In this document: positions 38,349 through 50,124 of the stretch, in pieces
Numbering within the stretch: the first letter of the stretch is position 1
How the letters are laid out: the number at the start of each line of letters is the position of its first letter
Source: Stentor coeruleus
Taxonomy: Eukaryota > Ciliophora > Heterotrichea > Heterotrichida > Stentoridae
Length of the DNA: 64,000 nt
Direction of reading: 5' to 3'
Assembly: GCA_001970955.1 (NCBI GenBank)
Contig: MPUH01000094.1
Coordinates: 46,075 to 110,074 of the forward strand
Translations under genes and position numbers: made by a program
Notes under the pieces: generated by a model
Told to the model about the DNA's origin: nothing
Database searches by the model: none
What the model saw: only the letters and a program-made list of their open reading frames with translations

Positions 38349-41300
38349 TTAACTGTTTTTTAAAGCTCTAACTATTTTTTTTAGTTCTGTATTTTCAATT
38401 GAGAGTTTGTTAGAAAGTTCTTCAAATTCAACTAGTTTGATGTTTGTGAACTCTTGAGATTGATTGCTCATTCTTTCTAGATCTAATGTTTTTTTGTTAA
38501 GTTCTTGGGAGAGATAAGCGTTTTCTTGTTTGAGTTCTTCTAATGTTTGCTTAACAGGTTCAAATAATTGATTTACATGTAAAGATGTTTGGTTTTTAAG
38601 ACGCTTAATTTCTTCTTCTTGATGTGCTGATTCTGAAGATAATTTCGATTTTGTATCATTGAATTCTTTTTGGATTTTTATAAGTTTGTCATTCATCTCA
38701 CGGTTTTGATTTGCTATTTTGCTGTTGTTTTCTTGGAATAGTTTGATATTACTTTTTAGGTTTGAAATCTCCATTTCCTGTTGTTCGATGATATCTGAAT
38801 AATGTTGGGTAGTGCTTTCTAATGGGTTTTGACTATTATTCAATAATAATATTTGCTTTTTTAAATTTTCGTTTTCTAAGGATTTATTATCAGAATAAAC
38901 TTTTAATGTAGTGAATTGTTGGTTTAGATCATTGTAAGCATTGTAGTAGTCAGTAGCTTGTAAACAGATTTTTTTATTTTCTTCTCTATAAGCANTGATG
39001 ATATCTGAATAAGGTTGGGTAGTGTTTTCTAATGGGTTTTGATTGTTCAATAATAATATTTGCTCTTTTAAATTTTCGTTTTCTAAGGATTTATTATCAG
39101 AATAAGCTTTTAATGTAGTGAATTGTTGGTTTAGATTATTGTAAGCATTGTAGTAGTCAGTAGCTTGTAAACAGATTTTTTTATTTTCTTCTCTATAAGC
39201 ATCTAAAACTTTGGATTTTTCTTCAGATAGTTTTTCAATCTCTTGTAGTTTATTTTTTAGTAAATCTTTTTCTTGTTGTAGATCTTGAAGAGTTGTTGAT
39301 TTATCTTTGAATTCTTTTTCAATTCCTTGTAGTTTATTTTTTAGTAAATCATTTTCTTGTTGTAGATCTTGAAGAATTGTTGATTTATCTTTGAATTCTT
39401 TTTCAATTCCTTTTAGTTTGTTTTTTGAAAAATTATTCTCTTGCTGCAAATCTTTAAGAGTTTTTGAATTGTTTTCAAAATCATTTTTAATTCTCTCATA
39501 TTGAATTATTATCTTATCATATTCTTGTTGCAGATCTTGATATAATTTCAATATTCTATCTTTTTCAGAAGCAACATTTTGAGCTTTTTCAATTTCAGAT
39601 TTTTGTTCAAGTGTTAGATTATTAATTTTTTCTTTCAAGTCTTTATTTTCATTTTCAAGTAATTTTATATTATCAATAAATTTCTTCTCCAAAATCATAG
39701 TTTTATCAATTTCGCTTTGAAGAATTAATTTTTCTTGTTTGAGTTTTTGTTTTTCTGCTTCATGATTTGAGATTTCTATTTTAAGTTTTTCTAATTCAAT
39801 AATATTTTCCTTCAAATTTTCTAAATTAAGTTTATACTCACTACATTCTTGGTTTTTTAGATTAATCATATATTCAAGTTTTTTGATTTCATCCTCTTTG
39901 CAGGTTATTTTTTCCGATAAATTTTTTATTTTTTCCGTAGTTTTTTTAGAATTTTCCCTTTCACGATTTTCATAAATGCTTATTGAATTATTGATTTTCT
40001 CGATCAATTCATTATTTTCATGATCTTTTTCCTTTAACTCTTCATTTTGTCCAGTAAGGATTTTTATATTTTCACCAGCCCTCTCAAGATCTTGGCATTT
40101 TATTTGATACTCGCTTTTGAGTTTATGATATTCTTCACATAGTTTTTCGTTATTATTTCCATGTATTTTTAATGTTTCTTCCTTATGAAATAGTTCTTTT
40201 TTCAATTCTAAATTTTCATTATTTAATCTGTCCAAGCTTTCATTAAGCACTTTTTCTAAGTTAATTTTCCTTGTTTGTTCCTCATTGTCTTTATCTAAAA
40301 CTGGCCAAGAAGGATCGATTTCCTGATGGGGATTTGAGCTCTTTAGATGTGCATTTTCTTGCTCGCAAATCAAAATCTTGCTTATTAAATCGTCAATAGT
40401 TTTGTGATCGTCAGAAATTATTAGTGAAACTTTATTATAAAAATCTTCAGTATCTTTCTTTATAAATAATTTTTGAGTTTTGAATTCATCAATAATCTGG
40501 GGTTTTAAGCTTTTGATTGTATCTTTTAAATGATTTAGAATATTAAAACAACGATTAAGAATTTTTTTGTTATTCAAAGATTTTTTATCAGAACTCTGAA
40601 GCTTTAGTGTAATATCTTCAATTTTAGAATTACCTACTTCTTTAATATTTTTTATTTCGCCTTGCATATTTATTAACTTTTTATCATAGTTTGATTTGAT
40701 TTCTTGTAACTCATTTTCATATTTTTCTTTAATCACTTCGATTTTATCAAGTAATTTTTTTTCTTCATCGAAATATTTTTTTTTTTCATTTTTCAAGTTG
40801 TTTATTTCTTCATTTTGTTTATTAATAAGTTCTATTTGAATTTTATTATCTTCATCTTTTTTATTAAGTGTTTGATTAAGTTTGTCTAACATAAAATTAA
40901 GATTATCTTTTTGTGATAAAAGTTCTTTTATGTTTTCTTGATGATTTAATATTGATGCTTTTAGATTATTAACTTCAAAAATGTTCTGTTCTGTTATAAA
41001 TTCTTTATTACTTTCTATTTCATGAATTTTATTTCTATAATTTTCGTTTTCATTCTTTTGAATTTGAAGCTCATCTTCAAGCTTTTTTGAGTGAAGATTT
41101 AAACTTTCTTTTTCTTTTTCAAGTGTAAAAAGGTAGTCTTTATTATTGCCTATTTCTTCTTGTAATTTTTTTATAGCATTCTGATAATGTTTTTCTTTGA
41201 AATCCCATTCTTTTTCTAATTTTTTAAGCTCATCCTCTTTTGTTTGTATATTTTCTTTAACTTGTTCTTTGTACTGATTAAATTCATTTTCTTTAGCAGT

Positions 41301-43054
41301 AAATTCGATTTTAGCTTTTTGTTTAAATCTATCAAATTCATTATTAAGGGCTAATATTTTTTCTTCTAAATTCCTTATTGTCAACTGATATTGGTTAGAA
41401 ATCTGCATCTCAGATACTGAATAATTTTTTTCGCTTCCTCCTCTATTTTTTTTTTTATAGATTCGTTACCAGATTTTAATTTAGAAATTTGGTCATTAAG
41501 ATTCTTATTTTGGTCATTAAGATACTTATTTTGTTCTTTTATAATTTTATTTTCTTTATCAGCATTTTTTACATAAATATCTGCTTTTTCCAGCTCTATT
41601 TTGGTAGTTTCATATGCTTTTTCAAGTTCTGAATCTTTTTTAGTTAAATTAGCAATAGTAATTTCATGTTCCCATATCTTCTTTTTTTGTATTTCTAACT
41701 CTGTTTCTTTTGTCTTGATATCTCCATGAAAATTCCTACTTTCATTATTAAGTTCTTTGGCATTTTGCAAATATTCTTTTTCTTTACATTCGCTTTCTAT
41801 AATTTTATTTTCCAATATTAAAATATTTTTTTTCAATTTTCCATTTTCATCAAGTATTTCCCAAGATCTTTTCTCTACAGCTTCAAGCATACTTTTTAAA
41901 TCATCTCTTAAAGGAGAAAAACTTTTTCGATATGAATTGAATAAACCAGATTTTTGCGGAGTATAATAATTTTTAGGTGGACTTGGAGATTCAGGAATAG
42001 ATTTGTGTGGTGAACTATGAGCACTTGGGGCAAAAGTGTTATATATTGAACATGCTATTTTATTAGCTTCTGAAATAATTTTTTCAAGATTTTGAACATT
42101 TTCACTAATGAGCTTATTTTTAGTTTCCAAATTTGAGCTACTCCATTTGAGATTTCTATTTTTATTTATAAGCTCTTCTAATTCTTTATTTTTATTTTGT
42201 AAAGATTCTTCTATAAATGGTCTTAGTTTATTATCATCTTTTAGCTTCTTGTTATTATTTTTATTTGTATAGTTTCGATTTAAATTAGGATATTTTTCTG
42301 ATTTTTTGCTTTTTTCATAAAAAGTTTTGTATTTAATTACATCACCTTCGAGTTTTTTAATATAATTTATCATCTTTTCATTTTCAACTTTTAAATTTTT
42401 TGAATCGGTATCGGTGAAATTATAAAAATTTGATGACATTGTTTTATTCATCTGAAGTTCGTTATTTGTATTCCCTCGATTTTTATCTTGGAAAAGCTTA
42501 TCTTGTTTACTAGTTTCGATTTCAATCTGTTGAGTAAGTTTTTGCTTATGGAGTTTAGGACTTTGACTTAATTCATTTCGATTAATTTTTGCATGTTGAT
42601 TAAAATCTTTTTCTTCAGGGCTTCCTTTTGTTTTATAGAAAGATTGATTTGCCTTTGAATCTGTAGGGTCATAAGATGTATTTCGATTTTCTAAACTTGG
42701 GATTTGATCCCTTTTTCTGGAATGGATGTTCTCTCTTATATGAATTTCCTCATAATTTCTTGAAATTAGGTTTAGGTTTTGTGATTCCTCAACCCCATCA
42801 CTTTTGATATCACTAAAGCGGTTTAATTCCAATATAGACTGGGTATTTTCTTTATGAGTATATGGAATCCTAATATTTTTATTATTAGGTAGTTCAGAAG
42901 GGCTTGAAGAAAACTCGTTATCTCCAAAGATGAATGTATTTTTATCTTTTCTACTTTGGAAATCATTAGAGAATGCTGATGGGCTAGAAAGATTTCCTAA
43001 GATTTCTGAGGGGTTAACAATTTTCTTTTTATCTTTCACACAATCAAAATTCAT
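38349..43054 (-). CDS. Giant coiled-coil protein 3, frame broken at an A11 run
   Basis: Two overlapping frames (43054-41381 and 41408-38349) read as one coiled-coil protein of roughly 1,500 residues if the run of 11 A on the coding strand (41446-41456) is one base too long or two too short. No 15/16-nt intron can join them. The N-terminal 280 residues are polar and disordered; heptads follow to the end, which reads ELKKIVRALKNS. Three 28-residue tandem repeats lie at about 39220-39480. The n at 38995 separates 208- and 205-bp near-copies and adds 69 false codons. Whether the break is a sequencing error, two genes or a true frameshift is open. Confidence 0.6.
38787..39201. repeat. Assembly join: about 205-bp duplication around n at 38995, copies about 3% different
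   Basis: 38787-38994 and 38997-39201 align with about seven substitutions and one 3-nt indel, much more divergent than the other joins. It may be two haplotypes or paralogous copies. Confidence 0.8.
39220..39480 (-). repeat. Three tandem 84-bp (28-residue) coiled-coil repeats
   Basis: Unit type LQDLQQENDLLKNKLQGIEK plus EFKDKST, 28 residues, exactly four heptads, repeated three times at an 84-bp period. The outer copies are more diverged. Confidence 0.8.
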
Positions 43055-43213
43055 TTTATAAACTAATTTTAATAATAAATGCTAAAGACTTTATTAATAT
43101 ACTTTGGGGGATCTCTTAATATTTTAGGTATGATATTTTGCTTATGAAAATAAAATTTATATTAGATTATATAAGATAATATATGATTTATTTTTTAAAG
43201 CGAATAATTATTC

Positions 43214-46200
43214 TTAACTAAGTTTTAATGCTCTTATTTGCTGCTTCAATGCTATATTTTCTTCTTCTAAAAGCATTAAGTTATTATTTATTTCATTTGA
43301 TTGAGTATTAGCAAAATTAGAGCTTTGTCTTTTCATATTTTCTAAAGCTTCTCTAACTGAAGTAAGTTCGAGAATTAAATTTTGATTATCTTTCTCAAAT
43401 TTATTTGCTTTAAACATATAAGCTTTATTATATTTTTCATCTGCTTCTATACATATTTTTTCAAGTCTAGATTTTTCATCATTAGTGAGCTGAATATGTT
43501 CTTTGTACTTTTTTTCTTGCTCAGAATTCTGACTTTCTAGGGTTTTAATGCGATCATCAAATGTTTTAAGCTTGCCTGCTAGTTCACTGTTGTTTTTCAT
43601 TAATGCTCGCGATTTTTCGTTTAAATCATTTATTTTTTGTTTAAGTTCATCAACATTATCATCTGAAGATGAAGTATTAGGTCTATTATAGTAGTTGCTT
43701 TCATTTAATCTATTTTTCAATGTTTCTATAATATTATTTTTTTCAATTAGTTCATTTTGAATAAATTTACTAGATTTTATTTCTGAATCAAGTTTTCTTA
43801 TTTCCTCATCTTTTAAATGAATACCATTTGACTGTTCTTTTATTGCCTTACCAGCATTCTTAAGGTTTTTTTGTAAAATTGTTTTTTCATTTGTAAGTCC
43901 AATAATTATTTTTAGTTTCTCCTCAAAGTTAGCTTGCAATGCAGTAGTCTGATTATGATTGTATTTAAGATCAGTAATTTGATTTTCAAAGATTTTCTTT
44001 TTTTCTTTTAGGTCTGCATTCTCTTTTATAAGATCTTCAAGATTTACTTCTAAATCACACTTTTTTTCATTTATTTGTTTTACCAGATTTTTTAAATTTT
44101 CCAAAAGTTTTTTTTTTTCATTTTCGATCTCTATATTTTTATCATTGAGCATGGCTATTTGATTGACAAGTTTATCTTTTTCTTCAGTCACTGCTTCAAA
44201 TTTATCTTTGTTTTGCTTAGATTCAATTTGTAAATTGAAAAATTGTGCTTTTAATTTCTTTTCATTTTCTCTCATATCAGTTAATTCTTTTTGAAGTTTA
44301 GAATTAATTTCATTTAACCTCTCTAAATCTTTAGGCTTTTCAGTTAGATTTCTAAGTTTCATTAGTTGTTCTTGAAGCCCAACACTTTGATCATTTAATT
44401 TCTTATTTTCTATTTCATGATTTTTTATTTGATTTTCTAATGATTTTATTGTTGCCTGATGCTTTTCAGAATTTGTGCCTGAAGCTTTTTCTGTTTTAGA
44501 TTTCTCTAAGCAATTCTTTAATTCTTGATTTGCACCATCTAATTCTTTTAATTTTCTAGCATTATTTTCACCTTCAATAACAAGCTCAAGTAACTCTTCT
44601 TTTTCTTTGTTAGCGGTTCTAAGTTCTCGGCATTTCTGTTTAAACTTTTCTTCAAATTCTGAAATCTTTTCTTCATTATTATTGATGATATTTTCATATT
44701 CATCAATTGCTTTTAATTTTTCATCAAGAATAGCCTTCCAATTTGACTTTTCGCCTTCTATGCTATTTTTTAAATTAGTAAATTCAACAGTTAGCTTGTT
44801 ATAAGCATTTAGTAATTCACTAATTTTTTCATCTTTTTCATTTATTTGCTGATTTAATAGGTTTTTAATATTTTTTTGTTTTTCAGCTTTATCATTTTGT
44901 GTTTTCACTAATCTTTCAAGTTCAATAATTTGTTTTTTATAGTCTTGAGAAGGCTTTTCTTTATTATCTCGATCTTGTAACTCTTTTCTTAAGGCCGCTT
45001 TCTCTTGGTTTAATTCAGATATTGTGGTATTAAGTTTTTGTATTAGTATTTCCTTAGCATTAATAACATTATTAGCTTCATCCTTACTTTTGGCATATGC
45101 ACTAGCTTCATTAGTTAATTTTTTTAGCATTTCATCTTTATTATGAGATTCTTGCAACTCTTTTCTTAATGCCACTTTCTCTTGAGTTAATTCAGATATT
45201 GTGGTATTAAGTTTTTGTATTAACATTTCCTTAGCATTAATAACATTATTAGCTTCTTCCTTATTTTTAGCATATGCATTAGCTTCATTAGTTAATTTTT
45301 TTAACACTTCATCTTTATTATCTCGATCTTGCAACTCTTTTCTTAATGCCACTTTCTCTTGATTTAATTCAGATATTGTGATATTAAGCTTTTGTATTAA
45401 CATTTCCTTAGCATTAATAATATTATTAGCTTCTTCCTTATTTTTGGCATATGCACTAGCTTCATTAGTTATTTTTTTAAGCATTTCATCTTTATTATGA
45501 GATTCTTGCTTAAGCTGTTGTAATTCATTTTCTTTTAGTAATTTTTCTTTCGAAAGCTTTTTAAATTGAACCTCAAGTTCAGTAAGTTCATTATTAATTT
45601 CTTGATTCACTTTCAATCTATTTTCTAAGATTTCATTTTCATTTTCTAGTTCAGTAATGCGTTGATTATAATTATCAATTTCCTCAGATGCTAGTTTTTC
45701 CAAATTAGTTTTTTCAGTTGTAGCTTTAGCATAATTTTTATTTAGTTTTTCAATTTGGTTAGATTTTTCATCCAATTGCGATTTAAGGACTGATATTTTT
45801 TGTTTTAATTCCTCAACTTCAGCTTTATTATTAATAGCAATATTATTTTCTTTTATTCTAGAGGTAAGTTCTTGAATTTGAAAATCTTTTTCTAGGCTTG
45901 ATTTTTTGTTTTTATCAAAAGCTTCTTGATAACCTTTCTGTACTTTTTTTAATTGTTCAAGTTCTTGTTTGTTTTCTTCATAAAGATTATTAATTTCATG
46001 AATCTACATATCTTGTGTTTGAATCAACAAATCTTGAGTTTCTAAAAGTTTTTTTTCAGTTTTTTCAAACTTATTATTTGCTTCATTGACCTTTTTTTGA
46101 GCTTCTGCAATTTTTTTTTCCGCTTCAATTACTTTGTTTTTTAGTTGACTCAACAATTTTTCATTTTCATCGTAAATAAAATCAGCTTCAGCATTTTTAT

Positions 46201-48919
46201 GTTTAGCATTTTCCAAATCGGTAATAGCCTTATTATAATCTTTTTCAAGTTGTGTATAAGATTGCTGTAAATGTTTCGAATTTCGTTGTGATTCTTCATA
46301 TAAAGCATTTACTTCTCTAAGCCGATCTTCAGTTTGTCTTAACTGTGATATAATCTTTTCAAAATCTTTAGTTTTTGACTCCAAAGCTTTGGAACTCTTT
46401 AAAATTGCTTCTCTTTCATTTTTTATTTCTTGAAATTCATTCTGTGATATACTAAATTTTAACTTATTTTCTAGTTCTAATGATTTCTTTTTTAAATTAT
46501 CATTTTCAGTAGATGCTTTTTTCCAGGCTGAAGTTAAGTCAGCTTTCTCTTTTATATTTTTTTCTTTGATTCCTTCAAATGAATTTATTTTTTCCTCAAG
46601 ATTTTGCTGATTTTTAATTAAATTGCTTATATTTATATCTTTTGATCTTATTTCATCTTCAAATCTGCTCGCTTTTAATTTTACTTTCTTTAATTTCCTT
46701 TTCAAGGTTTTTAATTATATCAATTTCTTATTTCTTCAATACTATTTTTATTTTCTAATTCTCGTTTTAACCTACCCTCTAAGTCTTGTATTTTTATTAC
46801 TGCTGACTCAAAATCTTTTTTTCTTTTATTTATTTCTTCAATCATAGATCTTTCTTTTTGCCTAAAATCTTTTTCTGAATTTTCATGTTCAACTTCCAAA
46901 TTTTCAACCAGGATTTCAAGTTCATTAATTTTCTTATTTTTATCTTTTAAATTCGATAATTGTTTTTCAAGATTTTCCAATTTCACCTTATAATTTTCAT
47001 CTGCTTGCTTAGCATTTTCTAACTGTTTATATAATTCTTGTTTATCTTTTTCTAATTGTCTATTTTGTCTCTCTTTATCAGTTAGTAAAACTTTGGTATC
47101 GCCTAATTCAATTTCAAAATCATTAAATTTCCCTTTAGTTCGATCATATTTATCTTGTAAATTTTTTATTTCATTCTGCAAACTCTTAATTTGACTTTCG
47201 AAAAGTTTATTTTTGTTAGTGATTATATCAATTTCTTGATCAAGGCGAGAAATTTTGGATTTTTGATCTTTGGCAATAGCTTGAGAACTATCTTTTTCTT
47301 TTCTTAAAAGTTGGATATCGTCTTCAAGTTTGATTATTGTTTCTTTATAGATATTTTCAGTGTTTTGAATAGCTTTGAGTTTATCTATTTCGTTTGATTC
47401 TTTTATTTTAAGCCTATTATTTTCAGTTTCAATTATGCTCATGNGTTTCAATTATGCTCATGTGCTTTTGAATTTTTTCTAGTCGATCAAATAGTTCAAA
47501 ATTTTCTTGAGTTCTTTTTTCATAATCTTCTCGCAAGTTTTTAAGTTCATTCCAGTCCTGTTCAAATTTCGAAACTTTTTTCTCTAATGCTACCTTTTCA
47601 GCTTCTAATTTCGATATTGTTTTATTCGCAGTTTTCAAATTTTGCTCAACATCTAACTTTTGTTTTTTTTCAATTTCATATTCTTTTGTAATTTTGTAAA
47701 GATCACCTTCACTAGCATTGCATCTCTTTTTATACTCTTTTATCTGATTTGATGAAACATCTCGAAATGGCTTTAAATCTTGAATTTCTTTAAAAAGCTT
47801 CTCTAAATCTTGAAAAACTCTATCAACACTTTTTTTGCTATCTTTTTTTAGCTTGGGATCTTCATAGAGAAAATCTAGTATTAAAGTAAGTAATTTTTCA
47901 TATTCATTTAATGCACGATCACTTTTAATCTTATCTGCTGCAAGTTCTTCGTTTAGCCTTTCTAGTTCTTTAAACTTGATTTCATTTAATTTCTTATCTT
48001 TTTTAAGTTTTTCAAAATTTTGTTGGGCTTGTTTGTGAGACTTTTCTAAAGCTTCTTTTTCTTGAATAATTTGAGGTAAAATTTTTTTTAGATCAAAAAG
48101 TTCTTTGAGAGGCTCATCAGATACTATGCCTTTTTCTTTAGATTTTTTTTCAATATTTTTATTTAAAGTGAGAATTTCTTTATCAGCTTTAGTTTTAAAC
48201 TGTTTGCATTCTTCTTCAACTTGATTTAATTTAATTTTTAGAAAATCGATTTCATCTTCTAATTTTTTGGTATCATTTGTTTTTGCCTTAGTTGCTTGTT
48301 TAGAATTTTTGAGTTTATTATTTTCGCTTTGAAGTGATTTTACTTTCTCTTTAAGCTCATTGAGTTCATCTAGTTTTATAGCTTGTTCCCTATTTTCAAA
48401 TGCATATTCATTTTTTTTAGGAGAACTGACAATTTTTTTTTGAGAGCTTAATTGAGAAGAACCTCTTATTTTACTAGCTGGATTTTTAGCTTTTGTCTTA
48501 TTAGGAGCTTCTATTGATTCACTTTCTTTCTGAGGGCTAGAAATTAAGCAAATGCTTTTTTGAACGGCATATTGATTTTCATTTTGTCTACAATTGTCAT
48601 TTACAATTTGCTGAGACTCTTTTTTCGGGCTGTCTTCTTTTAATCTTTTCGTTTCAATCGATACTAACTTTTCTATATTGTTGTCTTCGTAAAATGCCAT
48701 GCATGCCAAGTTCTTATTGCTTCCTAAAGAGTCATGCTCAGCTCTTAAATTTGAATTGGGATCAGGCTCAAGTGATTTTTTCCATATATCTGAAGGTTTA
48801 TCAATTTTGCTACAGGGCTTTATATCTTTGTCGTTGAGAGGATATACCACCTTAGTGTTCGTGAAAAAATTTTTATTTTTTCGATAATAATCATCACCTC
48901 CTTCATCTTTTGCTTCCAT
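43214..48919 (-). CDS. Giant coiled-coil protein 4, reading frame interrupted at several points
   Basis: Starts at MEAKDEGG (48919). After collapsing the 18-bp duplication around n 47444 the frame continues to 46722. Around 46670-46735 the coding frame changes twice: the sequence EIDIIKNLEKEIKES is in a different frame from what precedes and follows. One 16-nt GT...AAG candidate intron could explain the first change, but nothing standard explains the second. An in-frame TAG at 46004-46006 then interrupts otherwise continuous coil, which resumes at IHEINNLYEENKQEL. Intact it would be about 1,880 residues, with a Ser/Lys-rich head, uninterrupted heptads, a 3 x 59-residue repeat and a C-terminus LKQQIRALKLS resembling that of the neighbouring gene. 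Confidence 0.55.
44959..45500 (-). repeat. Three tandem 177-bp (59-residue) repeats in coiled-coil gene 4
   Basis: The anchor CTTTATTAT recurs at 44959, 45136, 45313 and 45490, an exact 177-bp period. The unit contains TNEASAYAKNKEEANN and INAKEMLIQKLN and LNQEKVALRKELQ. Copies are about 90% identical. The unit border alternates between ESHNKDE and DRDNK, hinting at growth in pairs. Confidence 0.9.
47426..47462. repeat. Assembly join: 18-bp duplication around n at 47444
   Basis: 47426-47443 and 47445-47462 are identical. The 19 extra nt break the reading frame of coiled-coil gene 4. Confidence 0.9.
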
Positions 48920-50124
48920 ATTAACTATAAACCATAAAATTAAACACATATATGTATAATTATTTAAGTATTTTAATTTTATATCTAGTATTCATCAAAA
49001 AGTTATTTTTCTACAATGCCTTTTTGCAATCTTCATAAAATTCGAGATTTTTCCATTCAGAAAGTTTCCCTCTAAATAAAAAATACTATTATCATGAAAG
49101 TTTCACGAATCTAAATAAAAAATACTATTATCATTAAGAGTTATTCATAAATCTCTTTAAAATAGTAAATTTTGTTTATCAATAATTCATTTGAATAAAT
49201 ATCGCAGAGCTATTGAATGCCTAGATAAAATACAAAAATATTTTTATCGCAACGGAAGTATAATCAACGAAAAATTATTAAAATTTGAAGTCTATGCGAG
49301 AGGAAATTACTGAAATAAGCATTGAAGCGCTGGTCCAGTCAAGAATATTAAATTTTATTAATTATTATCAGCTAAACTTTTCAAAATTGCATTTACTATC
49401 TCTATGGATTAGTCCGGATAGCTCAACTCTGACTGTATATGGATGAAGAATATAATCAGTAGAGGGTTGAAGATATGGGTGGGGAATTTAACAACAAGGG
49501 ATTGATAATATATAAAAGATGTATCTTACTAATGCATCATCTAGAATCACATAAAATAGTTACAATAAAATAGTGATTTTTAGGCTTTGTAATTTTTTTG
49601 TAAAAATTTGGTTATGAAATTATATTTTGAAATGTGATAAGAAGCTGATTCTAACGTTGGTGCATCAAATTTTCATTATTTTAAATTTCTTTCATATATA
49701 TAAAAAATCACTAAAATTCAGTATCATTTATTCGGAATAAATGCACATTTTATTTTGATAATGGGATTTATGACTGTTTTTTTGCATATAAATCGTCATC
49801 ACTAATATTTTCTTCTCAACCAATTTAGTTTTATCCAACAAATTTGTTTTTCTTTAATAATTTTTTATTTTTCAAAACTAAAAGCAATTCAAAGTTTTCA
49901 CTAATATCCAAATCTTTAAAAAACCCAAGCATTCCATCAAAAATCCTCTAAAACTTTTCCCAAAGCAAAACTCAGCCTAAAAAATCCATTATTTTCACTA
50001 TCTTAATCTAAACTTGCTCATCTAATAAAACTTATTTTATTCGTCTTATTTCCTTATCCCTCCTATTCCATCCATATTTCTTATTCTATCACCTTATTAT
50101 ATAATATCATAATAGCAAAGAATA
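48920..50124. other. Divergent intergenic region
   Basis: 1.2 kb between the start codons of coiled-coil gene 4 and the SUMO ligase. It contains a 25-bp direct repeat (49071-49095 and 49110-49134) and, at 49190-49330, a short, relatively GC-richer stretch that is open for about 45 codons without an ATG. From about 49840 to 50120 the plus strand is C-rich and G-poor, as upstream of other plus-strand genes. No supported gene. Confidence 0.5.
49071..49134. repeat. 25-bp direct repeat, 39-bp period
   Basis: TCTAAATAAAAAATACTATT plus ATCAT occurs at 49071-49095 and again at 49110-49134. Confidence 0.85.

Noticed and set aside
41446-41456. Programmed +1 frameshifting of Euplotes type
   Set aside because: No AAA-TAA/TAG slip site of that kind lies at the break; a homopolymer length error is simpler.
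46004-46006. TAG reassigned to glutamine, as in some other ciliates
   Set aside because: TAG is the natural stop of many intact genes here (actin-like, PLK, PhyH, Exo84, Rab6), and of nearly all introns' ends; one interrupted gene is not evidence for reassignment.
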